A stretch of 64,000 nucleotides of DNA from Mesaphorura yosii (taxonomy: Eukaryota; Arthropoda; Collembola; Poduromorpha; Tullbergiidae), in the NCBI GenBank assembly GCA_009869945.1, contig WIXG01000071.1:1-64000 (forward strand), read 5' to 3'. Positions 1 through 11,200 of the stretch are shown here, piece after piece; within the stretch, counting starts at the first letter, position 1; every line of letters starts with the position of its first letter. The notes beneath the pieces were generated by a model. The model saw only the letters and a list, made by a program, of their open reading frames with translations. It was not told where the DNA came from and searched no databases. The translations under genes and the position numbers were made by a program.

Positions 1-131
1 TGCGCTGATAATTATCCGATAAATATCCGATAATTATCCGACCCCCTAATGTTAAGGGCTAGTCGGATAATTATCGATTGATAATTATCATTGATAACTA
101 TCCAATAATTATCGGATTTTTTCACACCCTG
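1..131 (-). mobile_element. End of a DNA transposon (hAT-like), cut by the window edge
   Basis: Read on the minus strand from 131, the segment begins CAGGGTGTGAAAAAATCCG, the CAGGG start typical of many hAT terminal inverted repeats. Inside it the palindrome GATAATTATC occurs exactly at 7-16, 29-38, 66-75 and 80-89, with near copies at 93-102 and 104-113. Such clustered short palindromes are common as subterminal transposase-binding repeats in hAT elements. The other end and any coding part lie before base 1, so neither the inverted-repeat partner nor the 8-bp target duplication (it would start at 132, cacaaaac) can be checked. It could instead be a simple A+T-rich satellite. Confidence 0.4.
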
Positions 132-1934
132 CACAAAACCACAATTGATTTTGTCGACTTCAGGCTCTCAACAGAATGCCTTCATTATATTAGAAACTCG
201 TACAAGACCTGAAATAAGAAATTATCATGACGTACAAAGCGAGACGAACAAAAGCAAGTGAAGATTAGTCACTACACATATGCAAGCAGGAATAAATTCC
301 TCGGATGCGTACGAATCCTGAAGTGAATATCCCTGTGCTCTGCAAGAGACGTGTAGAGGTATTAAAGCGGGAGAGTGATAAGGAGAAAACAGATTGAGAA
401 AATTCCATTCAGTGTCTGCTGTCTGCGAGACGAGGCTGCACGCAGAGATTCTAAGGAAATGAAAAGACTGTGACTGCTTTCCTCCGTCGCGCTGTGTCCT
501 GGAACGTGGAAGTAAGGCGAAAGGAGAAAAAATTGAATAGCTTAATGATGTAATAAAACGATTTTCAGATTCAATTCATGACTCATGTTCCATGCATACG
601 AAACGAGTCTCTTCTCTCACTTTCTTCTTCTCACGGTTCGCACTTCAGCTTCAGCACGTAAAATTATTAGGACGAGCCTTCACGGTGCGCGTGTACGCTG
701 AAATATGTATAAAGTCCTTAGAATGGAATCACTACCTTCGCTGGCGTGGCATGGCATGGTATGGCGAGGCGAAATGGAAAAGATGAGAGTGATAAGAAGA
801 AAATGTGATGAGATGAAAGCAAGCTGGAGTAGCACTGGCAATAGTAATGCGATTCAAGGAGGACACTAAGGCTGAACCCGAGACGAAGACGACGAGGAAG
901 ATGAGTGTGCATGAAAGGAGCTCAAAGTGAAAATGAGCTTTCTGACATTTTCCATATTAACAGAGCACAGCATTGAGCACACAATGTATATATTGGCTAC
1001 ATAACAAGCCGAGCCTGGATTCCGACATTGCTGTCTTGCAGCTTTTAAAAGTCCAACCGACTTTAATGTCGTTGGCATTGTAAATACTCTGTGACGAAGG
1101 CAGGCAGTGGCAGTGGCTGCGAGCTACAAATGGAATAAAACTCATGCATATTTTGCACCAAGCGACAAAAGAGAGGACGAGGAATAAATGCATGCCTGCT
1201 CATGAAAGATTGTTTGTTTATTGTAGTCCAGGGAAAAGTATATCGTGGAGAATGTCTTATAATAACGCGCCATTACCGTATACATGTCATGCCACCTTAT
1301 TCTGCTACATAAAGTCCTTCCTTCGACGCTGCTGCAATGTAGTGCAGGCGTAGTAAGAGATATGCAACGCCACGGTTGGAGAAAGAGAAAGAAAGATTTT
1401 AAATGAACTCAAGTACGCAAATTGCAAGGGATATTGCATTTCATTCGAATGAGCACCGTGTTTTGCGTACTGCATATTGTCTCAGTGGAACGCACGCAAG
1501 TCGCTAAATGGGTGCACGAGTCCCGAATACCTTTATTCAATTTTGCATGTTGGCTCCAAAATAAATCACGTTTGGGAGTTCCTTCTTCCTGGAACGGAAC
1601 TCACTTGTCAAACCGTACGCTCAATTGAAAATTCAAGTCAACACAAAAATAATCAAGAATTTTTAAGTTTTCTACGCTTTCCAATTTCCTTCTCTACTTC
1701 TCCCGCGTAGAAGTTGGTAGTTGGTAACGTAGTTTGGTAAAGGGTTGCGGAAGGGAGAAACTTCACTTTCATCCTGCTGCCTGAAGGAGATGACTTATGA
1801 ACTCATTTATTTTTCTCCAGTCCCTGCTCCTCGCGCATTTTTGTATTGGGAAAATATTTTCCATCATGAATAAATTATATTAGACACTGTTTCCCTTTTC
1901 GTTGATGTAGTGAGTTGGACTGACACGCTTCCAA
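132..1934. other. Noncoding, nothing recognised
   Basis: Short frames of 60-80 codons occur on both strands, often overlapping one another (for example around 718-1193), as expected by chance. I see no splice-bounded exon, RNA gene or repeat that I can name. Confidence 0.6.
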
Positions 1935-1936
1935 TA

Positions 1937-1961
1937 CAGTGCGGAACGAAATGATAAGGGA
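1937..1961 (+). repeat. Left terminal inverted repeat of the Tc3-like element
   Basis: It starts CAGTGCGGAACGAAATGATA just inside the TA duplication. It pairs with the reverse complement of 3300-3324, with one mismatch (A against G after CGAA). It lies only about 40 bp from the transposase stop codon, so there is no room for a second subterminal repeat on this side. Confidence 0.93.
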
Positions 1962-1999
1962 CCCATTTTTGGCGATGAAAAATTGAAAAATAACAGCAA

Positions 2000-2991
2000 T
2001 TAGTACTTTGTTGCCATCCCTCCACCTGAAATTACTTGAAAAATTCTATTTTTCATCGAGCTAATCAGTTTCGGAGGAAATCCAAGGGTATTCTGAGCCA
2101 TTCGCTTCGTACAGCTGCTTGCAATTCCCTCTTATGATTGTATTGCTTGCCTCCCCCATATACATTACGAGCCAGAACCCCCCACAAATTTTCTATCGGG
2201 TTGAAATCAGGGCAACGTGATGGCCAGTTCATGATTCGCACGTTTTTTCGGCTAAACCAATTTGTGTGGACTTAGCTGTATGAACTGATGCGTTGTCCTA
2301 TTGAAAAATCCAGCCTCTTCCCCCGATTTTTCCACCACAAGGCAGCAAATAATCTTTTAATGTTTTGGTAGCCCTCTGCAATTATATTTGTGTCAATGAC
2401 AGCCAATTCACTCGTATGCGAATAGCCTCAAGCTCTAAACTCGACATTTAATTGAAATACCTTGCTGGCGTTTCGAAAAATCTCCGATTCCTTCCGTAGC
2501 TCGTGCTAGTAATGCGATCAGCCATCAGGACCATCCAGATTGAACTTTATCTCGTCGCTCAATACGCCCTTTTGCATTCCTTGCCCCAGCTCATACTCTT
2601 TGGCAAAACTCAACACTCTTTTCATGTGCAGGGCACTTAGTGGTGGTTTCTAGCTTCTCTTCTTTTCTTTTTTTTTAGCATACTCAAGATTCGGAGCGTC
2701 CTTCAAATAGTTGTATGAGAGACTGGTGTTGATAGTTCTCCTGCTATCTGCCTGATCGAGTGCCGTTTCTGTTTGGCTAACCTCACCGCACGCTATTGGT
2801 CTAGCTCTCTTAGCAATTTGGGCCGTCCAGTTGACTCAGTTGGTTGTAATCGTCTTCTAACTTCATGTAATTTTGAACAACATAGCGAGATTTACCCAGA
2901 AATCGAACAACTTGGCTTTGATTTGACCCATGTCGACGAGCAAGTCAATTTGCCCTTGCTCACGCTCTATCAGAGCCTTTGCACGACCCAT
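2000..2991 (-). pseudogene. Tc3-like (DD34E) transposase, decayed
   Basis: The gene coded a cut-and-paste transposase that binds the element ends and inserts at TA. The start Met at 2989-2991 opens MGRAKAL.EREQGQID, like the Tc3 N-terminus. A first helix-turn-helix (VRFLGKSRYVVQNY) is followed by a GPKLLRELDQ linker and a second helix-turn-helix (SIRQIAGELSTPVSHTTI). The catalytic triad is visible: Asp in SDEIKFNLDGPDG (codon 2554-2556), Asp in DNASVHTAKSTQ (2295-2297), and Glu in PDFNPIENLW (2191-2193), with about 34 codons between the last two. The C-terminus ends SGGGMATKY and stops at 2000-2002. Length, about 330 codons, is normal. Several frame changes (for example one base missing between D2 and E and one near 2107) and in-frame stops (after DGPDG, in FQ*DNA, after ELDQ) make it a pseudogene. 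Confidence 0.93.
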
Positions 2992-3122
2992 GGTAGCGCT
3001 ATACTGATTATACTGATCCAGCATTTTCCTGTTTAGTTTATCTACACTAGCACGTGCTAAATGTGGCAAGAGTACATTTCTTGACCCGATAATTTTGTAA
3101 CAGGACTTGACCTTCTTAGGGG

Positions 3123-3149
3123 TGCCTTATCATTTTGTTCCATACTATT
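3123..3149 (-). repeat. Internal copy of the transposon end motif
   Basis: TGCCTTATCATTTTGTTCC here matches the outer right end TGCCTTATCACTTCGTTCC at 3300, about 20 of 27 positions identical over the longer alignment and in the same orientation. The two copies are 177 bp apart. Their placement suggests a second transposase-binding site upstream of the transposase gene. Confidence 0.75.
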
Positions 3150-3299
3150 CTTGAATTTTGCGTCAAAACGACACGGCCTTAGAATGTAATCAAACCAGAA
3201 TCTGTGTGAATGCGTTGCCCGTGCTCAGGCATACATCGCATGATAACGTAAGAATAAGAATGCATTGAATATTGAGAAAGAAATTTTAAAAACTTAAGC

Positions 3300-3324
3300 T
3301 GCCTTATCACTTCGTTCCGCACTG
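3300..3324 (-). repeat. Right terminal inverted repeat of the Tc3-like element
   Basis: Read on the minus strand it begins CAGTGCGGAACGAAGTGATA, just inside the TA at 3325-3326, and is the partner of the left end. Confidence 0.93.
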
Positions 3325-3326
3325 TA

Positions 3327-4580
3327 GTATCCGGTGAATGTCACGAAAGATTTTTACCGTTAAGGCTACATAATATCCTGGAAAAGTCACAGTCCTAAAA
3401 ATCGTAGCTCAGAAACATTGTCGCTGTTTGTTTATTATCGAATTCGAGGCAATCGCAATCGCTGAAACAAATTCCAGGTTCGCCCCAACAATCTAAAATT
3501 CAGTTGTTTCAAAATACGAGGGGAAAGCGTCCATTGTTTTAACCCAATGAACATATAGAAATTGAAATTATTATGTTTTACGCGTAGCGTGGAATTGCAC
3601 TTAATTTTCTAGGCCATGCATGTGCTCGGCTGTCAGGCCGAGTAAATTGGAAACTTTAAATCATTCATGAATACTACTCTCATTCAAAAAATTTACTTAT
3701 GAAGAAAATCATTTTCTTTCGAATTGCGAATGAAACTTATAAATATTTTAGGAAACGCAGAAGCAAACGTGTGGAATTGACTTTCTCATTTCCGCGTTGT
3801 TTGCTACTGAAGTCGAAAGTTGGCGATGATGATATTGAAGCCAAAATAGTAAGAAGTTTCAGTTTGAAGGCCTGTCAGCAAAGCACTATACGCACAAGCA
3901 AATTCAGTAAATTAAATTATTTAAACTAAGGCTTGTCTTTTGAATGGTCAAGCTGGTCCGGAGTTTGAAGTCATTGTTATTCTCCTGAATTATATGTACA
4001 TTTTGATCAGAAATTAAGTCACTCTTTCAGTCGGAAAGAACGGGTAGTCAAAACTCACAATTCGCTACAATTTTCAATGAATAACTTCCGGATTCTGTGT
4101 GATTACAAGCAAAGATGCAATTGAGGGTAAACGGCAGTCCAAGCAAGACTTGGCTGCTCTTGAGTTTTCGTTATCTATCATTGCTTAAAAACATAAGCAA
4201 TATTTATTTGCTTATTCATGCGTCTCATGATTAAATCTGTTGTTTAGGCACACGCCTTTCAATTTGCACTTCAATTCGCACTCAATCGTAAATATTTGAA
4301 GACGCAGCCGCAATGGAACTGCGAACCCTTCCACAGGAAAAACGTTAGCGTGCTTAGCACTGCTACCTCTGGCTCAGTCTACAGCCTGCAGCTTAATTCT
4401 TTGAAATGAACGCACAGCCATTTTTGTGCCCACTCCAAGGTAATTAGTTTGGAGTTGAGCTCGATGCTAAATCAAGCACTTCAAAGGGGAGCAGAGCTCT
4501 CATTGTAATCTTTCAGAAAGAGCACAGCAGTAGAAGCTAAAATTCTATTCATTCGGTGCCAGAATGACCTTTGCTAAACT
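3327..4580. other. Noncoding, nothing recognised
   Basis: This A+T-rich stretch has only short chance frames. The 76-codon frame at 3699-3929 is Lys/Arg/Phe-rich with no supporting signals. Confidence 0.5.
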
Positions 4581-4585
4581 ATCGC

Positions 4586-4593
4586 TATAAATA
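4586..4593 (+). promoter_or_regulatory. TATA-box-like site (weak candidate)
   Basis: TATAAATA lies about 340 bp upstream of the small frame starting at 4932. About 110 bp further on is a 24-bp block with ACGGTT (4695-4700), ACCGGT (4701-4706) and AACGGTT (4712-4718), resembling MYB or Grainyhead sites. No initiator motif sits at the ideal distance of about 30 bp. TATA-like words are common in this DNA. Confidence 0.15.
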
Positions 4594-4931
4594 CAACGAG
4601 GTCCATTGAATCCGCTACGATTTTGACTCCGTTTTTTCTTTATCCTGCCTCTCTGCGCAGTAATCAGTAACTATACCGGCTATCGAGTATGACTACGGTT
4701 ACCGGTCCAATAACGGTTAGGAGAAATTACTCTGAGAAGGTAGGCGAAGGAGACGAAGTGAAAGACACGGGGTGTTAAGCAGCAGCTCAAATAAAAAGTA
4801 AAATACATTCAGTAGGTACGTAGCAAAGGAAAAGTGCAACGTGTACGTTTCTTTTCTTGGCTTGGATTGCGATTTGCAATCTGCGCACTACTTAAGTCAG
4901 TGAGAGCTGCACTATAATCATCATCAACATC

Positions 4932-5225
4932 ATGGACGAATGGACGATGGATTTCGCCGAGTCGCCTTCTCCACCGGAAAGAAATATTACATCTAAAATG
5001 TCCAGTGCACCTCCTGCGGTGCTGGTGCAAGTCTTTCCCTGCCTGACTCTGTCCTGTATTGACAGTTATATTTATTCTCGTGAATGGAAAGAAAATCATT
5101 GGGTGCTTTCGCCTTTGCCTGTGCTTGTGCCTATTTCTCTCGAGCAGTTAATACGCTCGTACGGAGCGCAAAATGTACTGCGGATAAAAGGACTAAATAA
5201 AAGAAAGAGAGACATTAATATATAA
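4932..5225 (+). CDS. Small hypothetical frame, 97 codons (weak candidate)
   Basis: The frame starts at ATG in a fair context (CAACATCATGG) and would encode an unrecognised protein. Its first third is acidic and Ser/Pro-rich (MDEWTMDFAESPSPPER), the middle is hydrophobic (PAVLVQVFPCLTLSC) and the end is basic (KGLNKRKRDINI). An AATAAA word overlaps the end of the frame at about 5196. A TATA-like word lies upstream. A 96-codon frame on the opposite strand overlaps it, so chance is a serious alternative. I recognise no domain. Confidence 0.15.
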   Translation: MDEWTMDFAESPSPPERNITSKMSSAPPAVLVQVFPCLTLSCIDSYIYSREWKENHWVLSPLPVLVPISLEQLIRSYGAQNVLRIKGLNKRKRDINI

Positions 5226-8200
5226 TGGAGGTTTTTAACCGGTGAAAACAACTTTTACTTTCCTTGCTCGGATTGCTCTGCAGACGTAGATCATTGGCTC
5301 TATTGGGAAATGTGCACGATTTGTATACGAATCTTAAAAGAAACCTACTTTCAATGCGTCATTACAATTCATTTATAAATGATTCCTATTCTCTTCTTTT
5401 GTTTCACTGTATTCAATTCTTAATTTACCGTTGCTGAATAGGCTTACTTTGCTGCTATGTTTCGCGTAAGGCATGTAGCCGTGTGATGTTATTAGCTGTC
5501 TCTCTCTAGTGCGGCGGTAAAGTAGTGTGAATTAATAATGCAATCGTCCCATTGAACACGTGAGACGTGCATCGACCCAGCCATTCGATATGTAGCATTG
5601 TTCTCTTGAGAGTAACCGAACTATTATTGATGGTGGCGGTTACACCCGTCCCGTCGTTGTCAATTGCAATCTGATATCATTGCATTGTGTATTGGGTTAC
5701 AGAGAAAGTTAGTAATCAAAGAACCTTCATTTAAGTAGTAAACTTTGTGATTCATTATCTTAAATTCTCTGTTTTTCTATCAGAACGGACAGAAGTAAAA
5801 TGAAAATTATTTATTCTATTTGGTACAAATTGTCAAATGTTTACATCTTTCTTTGAAATACAGTATCAGTGGGTAACTTTATAATAACGTAACTAGAAAT
5901 TACAAGAGCGCTCTTTCTCAACTTGTGTACTCGTAAACAAGCTTTATGCGAGACAAGAATCGTTGTCTTGAATTTTTATGCAGAAACGTGCACGGTTTAA
6001 CTGAGCTGCGCTTCTCCCAATTAACCACATCAAATACTCATATTGTAAACGGGGATCACAAAGCTCATGATCGTGCTGGTTGTAAAGTGTTCGTACTTAA
6101 TGCTTCTTGAACTGGAGAAAGTTAAGCACGCTAAGACGCGTATCGTGATCATTCCAACACACGTCCGCATCTTTGCTAGTATGAGGGCCAACATTTCCCT
6201 AAGAGCATTTCATTGCAAGTGAAGACGGAGACGACTGAAGGGATTCCCCACAAGACAACACAGAGACGTTTCGCCCCATTCGTGCTACCGCGACCAAGAA
6301 GCTACTATTTCATATTTATTTTACGTCCCATTGAATTTAATAATAATTTTTTCTTTTATTTCTTCGTGCTCGGTACAAGCTACAAGTCTTCGTTCATTCA
6401 TTGCAGCGGCAGCAGCGGAAGGGACTTTTATCTTCCTGGCCTGGCCTGACGTGGTGCATTCAGTTGATCCTAACAAACAAAATCATGGAGCTCCTCGTGT
6501 GCGGGCAGGGCATGGACAAAGAGGAAACGAATTTTGAGTGCGAGTGCATTGTACTGCATGTATACATAATAATAAAATAAATCCCTTAGTCTGCATAAAA
6601 ATTGAAAAAGAAGAAAGCAGGGAAAGTAGCGAAGGAGGAAGATGAAGAAGAGCAGAGTTGACTGGTACTTGCAGTGCACGACGGCAGTGCGCGATTATTA
6701 TTATTACTATTATGACTCGTAGTATTCATTTTCTGATTATGGTTGGATGAATTTGAACTGCTTGCTACTGCTGAGATGCTGCTGCGATGTTCCTGAATGC
6801 TTGACTTTCTTTGTAATCCAGTAAACCATCCTGCCAGCCAAAGCAACCCTTCTCGCCTGGATGCAAGCCTTTTTAAGATTCATACATTACTTTTAGTATT
6901 GTTCTCGCAACGTAACCAGCAGCACAGGAAGCTATAATGGTGTGAACGTCCATTCTGGAATGAAATAAAAATCAACCATAAATAACAATTAAACCTTTGT
7001 TGCAAAGAGTATAAAAAGAAGTGGTTCTAGTGTGTGGTTTGGCTAGGCAGCTCGGAGAATGAAAAGACAGACTGGCTAGCGAAACTTCTCGTAACACTTG
7101 CTTACCCGCTGTCATACCATATATTCATTTATGCTAATAACAATAATAATAACTCTCCATTGCGATTGCACAACTTGACTTTTGGAATTGCAGCGCTTCC
7201 AATTCATTAGCGAGGCCACTGACTGCCAATTGTCTGAGTGCGACTACGATTTTGCTGCTGCAATAGGATTTAAAAGTAGCCCAGCTTCGTGTGGCTGAGA
7301 ATCATGCAATTTAATCGACGGACACAATTTGTAGCCTGCGCCAAACTTCACGACATGGTTCCTTGTGGCCGTGGCCCGCAGCAGGTTTCGGAGCTGCAAA
7401 ATGCACTGCACATGCAGTCGTGGTCGTACGAATGCTGACAGTGCGTAATTTCATATTTCATAATTAGAAAGACATTCATAGATCATTCGTGTGATTTAAT
7501 TATTATTTAAACATGCTGCATTGTGAATGTGCATTGCATTCCATCCGCATCCTCTTTCTGTTTGTAATGCTCGACTCTGGATAAGTTCGTTTCGTGAGCT
7601 ACTTTTAAAGCACCCATGCATGAATGCTATGTACATATTTGTTCGTTCCACGCTACGACTACGACTATAACTGAGATCACGGCCCAGCTCTGTTCTGCTC
7701 CGTTCATAAAAGGGTTTACGTGCATAACTTTTTTATTTGTGGAATAAAATTGTAATAATAATAATAATATGTATTATTAGCAAGAGAAACAAGAACCAAG
7801 AAGCTGCACGCTGCAAACGAAAAGGAAAGTAATAAAAATGTTGAAGCCATAAATTGCATGTTACATTGTACGCTGCCTGGCCCTGCTCTGGCGGGCGGGT
7901 ATGAAAGCACGGGTCGGTGGTGCATGCATGCGAGAGATGCTAAAGTAGTTAAAGGGTAAAAATAAATGGTTTGAACACTCCCCTTCCAGTACTATTCTGC
8001 TGCTGCTCCGTGCATTAAACAGTTTATTCCGCTTCTATAGCCTCTACTTTCCCAGGAGCTTGGATGCTTGCGCGGTTCCACGAACATTATTAACATTACC
8101 TATGCTTGGTTGATTTCTAATTACACGGAGTGAAGGCTAAAATAAAAACATATTTTAAGACTTGAGACCTTTTCGCGTGTTTGCGCTGAAGGAAATATGG

Positions 8201-11200
8201 GAGCTTTGCATGTGCTCGCGGATATTTAATTAGCACTCGTGAATTTTGCATTTTGTGGCCAGGTCAATCTTTCACCGATGTCGTGCTAAAAACTATGTCA
8301 CACATGTCGAAGTAGCAAGGCCGCGTTGTAGTTGAAGCGCCTGCATTTGCTAATGCTTTGCTGGTGATTACATTGCCTTGCCTTTGGGCACCCAATCCAT
8401 ACATCAAACGTAATGTGACACCCAGTATGATCTCCCTGACATGAATGGCCCACAAATTGCTCTCAGTGCACATTTGCCGATTCCTGACAGATTAATTTCA
8501 TTTTAAAGTCACAGGAGGATGAGAGTGCACACCGAGCTACTGCTGCTAGATGTTGGAGGGAGGCGATAGAGGCATGCACCATTTACTGCGACATTAACAC
8601 TAACTCCCACCAACCCATACCTTATGCCATCCTAACATAACGCATGGCGTAACTTTACAACTTTTTTATTAGCACCACTACCGTCCTTTTTCGCGATGCA
8701 AGAAAAATTTAATGCCCTTCTCACAATGGAGGGCCAGGAAGTGGTGGCGTCTGCTAATACTTCATTTTTATTGCAAAAAGGCCATAGTGTTAACTAATAA
8801 TAGGAAATTTCAATATAATAAAACCAAATTAATGCGCAGTGCAAAAATCGCATTATTACACTTGACTGCCAAATTCTGTAATAACCAGTAATGAGTTATG
8901 CACGGTCGTCGCCGCCCGACGTATTTGTATAGGGTACGCTCATCATTCAATATAATTAAAATCAATGACTTCTTAATGGCCATTCTTAATTCTTTATGAT
9001 CTTGTTTTGTTCACTGAGACGAGAGTGACAAATCTTCATTAACGCGTACAGACGCGAATTTGGCATCGCATATCGCGTATCAGAACAGATCTTTGCTCTG
9101 TTCCGCTTTAGGCTGCTATTAAGTTCAACATGGTCGGATATTTATGAAGGTGTTGGCGCGTACGCGCACTCCCTCCGTAGTTGCGATTATGAATTATGCA
9201 TCCACGTAATTAAAGAATCCTGGACTTTATGTAAATGCTGGCAAGCCTTACTACTTCAGTCCACCATGCTATGTAGATGGATGTGATGGTGTGCAGAGCA
9301 AAACTTTTATGGACCACATCAATCGAAGTCGCAAGCTCGTTACTTTCTTTAATTTGGGAAGATGTTTATCACACATCTCACTTGCCATGCCATTCTAGTA
9401 TGCAGCAAGCAGCAGCCACACTAGAAGATGCGGATGAGAGTTGTAAAAAACAGGATTAAATCTTATGCCCCAACATAAAAAAGATGAACGACCAAGTCAG
9501 AAGCCTTTAAAAGGCAAAATTAAAATTGAAGATGTGAGTATAACGATACGTTATTACCCGTTCGCATTTGGGTGGAGAAACATTAAAAGTGTTTGAGATC
9601 AGTTTAATAAGCGCAGTTGGGCTGAGATTAAAATGGTGCATCTCCTTCTTGTGTATTTTATGTGTGTTGGGCTGTTGCTTGCTTTTTAATTAATAAAAGG
9701 AGATCGTAAACAATATATCCTGCCCTGTACCAGGCTTCCTAACGCTGATACTAGTGCGGTTGAGCATTTTTAATGTTTTGCTCGTATTAATAATACCAAC
9801 ACTACATCCGAGTGGTCAGACCAAGCGACTTTGAAATATGAGAGTCCACACGATTTCTTTTCGCTTTAAACTAGAGCGGAGCTGCCCATGTCAAGTCGCT
9901 TATGGCTCTTAGCCACACATAAATTCAAACCCGATTTTTAATAAGGCAAAGTCTAAGTTTTCTAATAATAAGAGTAATCAGGTGCAGGCGTCGAGGGAAC
10001 TGCGAGTGGACGTCGCTTTGATCTGTTTAGGGTGGTCCTGATCTCGTTTGAAGTAATGCGCGGATGCGCGGAGAGGGTATCAATTTTCGTTTCGAGATTA
10101 CAAAATTCATAATCGAAGGTTGTGGTTTCGCAGTTTTCTTGGCGCTATAGCATTCTGGCCTTACCTCCAATCATGTTTTTCTGATACTCCTGTAATGCAA
10201 AGAAAACAATGCACGATGCACGAGTTTTCTTGTAATTAGGGAAATTTTATAAATTGCAAGGTCTAGTCCATAAAGCACAGAATGTCTCAATTTACGATAA
10301 TTCATTCATTTTATTTGCATAAAGCAGCTGAAAAGTTTGAGCTGTAATTTACTCGACAACAAAACAAGAACTTACAACAACGTTTCTGGCATGGCTGCAT
10401 TCTCAAGTCCAAGGCCTCCAAGGCCATAAATGAGGGCCGTGAATGAAAAGATCCTAGTCGACTGTACAGCATGAAAAGAAACTTATTTGTGTTTTATGTC
10501 TGAATCGTGATTTGGCCCCAGGAATTTAAAACGCACTCTCATACCGATAAATCTCAAATTGGCTTTGCATTAAGTCACGGTCTGTACGAAGCTGAGACTC
10601 CTGGCGGCTTGTCGGTCATCAATACAAACACATAAATAAACGCACCTGGTGATAAATCCCATGCCTCAAATTAAGAAATGATGGACATGAAATAAATTGA
10701 ATGAAATAATGACTATCTGATCTCGTTGAAATTCGATCTCTGAATCTCGTGGGCCTTAGCTTGGGATCAATTCAGTCGAAATCTTGACAACAAGCGGATG
10801 CAATGCAAGCGTACTACGAATTTCATTCTACAAGCAACGTTGGCAAATCTCATAACGTTTTTGTTTGGTAGGATATTTTTCTTGGCATTGGCTGTGATTT
10901 TTATTTGCTGCAAGACTTTTATAACATTGTTTGAGCAATTTGTGTCTCTTTCTTTGTCCCGGGTTGTTTGGTGCTAATGCAGCCAAGGTCTCAGTTCGTA
11001 GTCAGCCAGCATTACGGCGATCTGTTTCTGCTCCATGCGATACGACGTGATGCGACGAGGGTCGTGACTCGTAGTAAAGTTTAACTGAATTAAATGCCCA
11101 CAGGGACACCATGAAAATTCGCTACACAGACCAGCGAGAATATTATACATTGCGGCCCGGACTTGGGTCGCAGTGAGCCGAGAAAGAAGACAAAAAAACT

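Larger units (their letters stand above)
1935..3326 (-). mobile_element. Tc3-like Tc1/mariner transposon, full length but inactive
   Basis: The element is bounded by TA on both sides (1935-1936 and 3325-3326), the target duplication of Tc1/mariner elements. The ends are inverted repeats beginning CAGTGCGGAACGAA and differ at one position over about 25 bp. Between them lies a minus-strand transposase relic (2000-2991) with paired-like DNA-binding domains and a DD34E catalytic core. Element length, about 1.39 kb, is normal for an autonomous family member. The right (5-prime) end carries a second copy of the end motif about 177 bp inward; Tc3 is known to have an internal transposase site at a similar distance. 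Intact ends with a frameshifted gene fit an old single insertion. Confidence 0.93.

Noticed and set aside
2773-3036. 87-codon plus-strand frame
   Set aside because: It is antisense to the transposase relic of the Tc3-like element.
7010-7018. TATAAAAAG promoter-like word, and a similar TATAAAAG near 47875
   Set aside because: No initiator at the right distance and no frame downstream; such words are expected by chance here.
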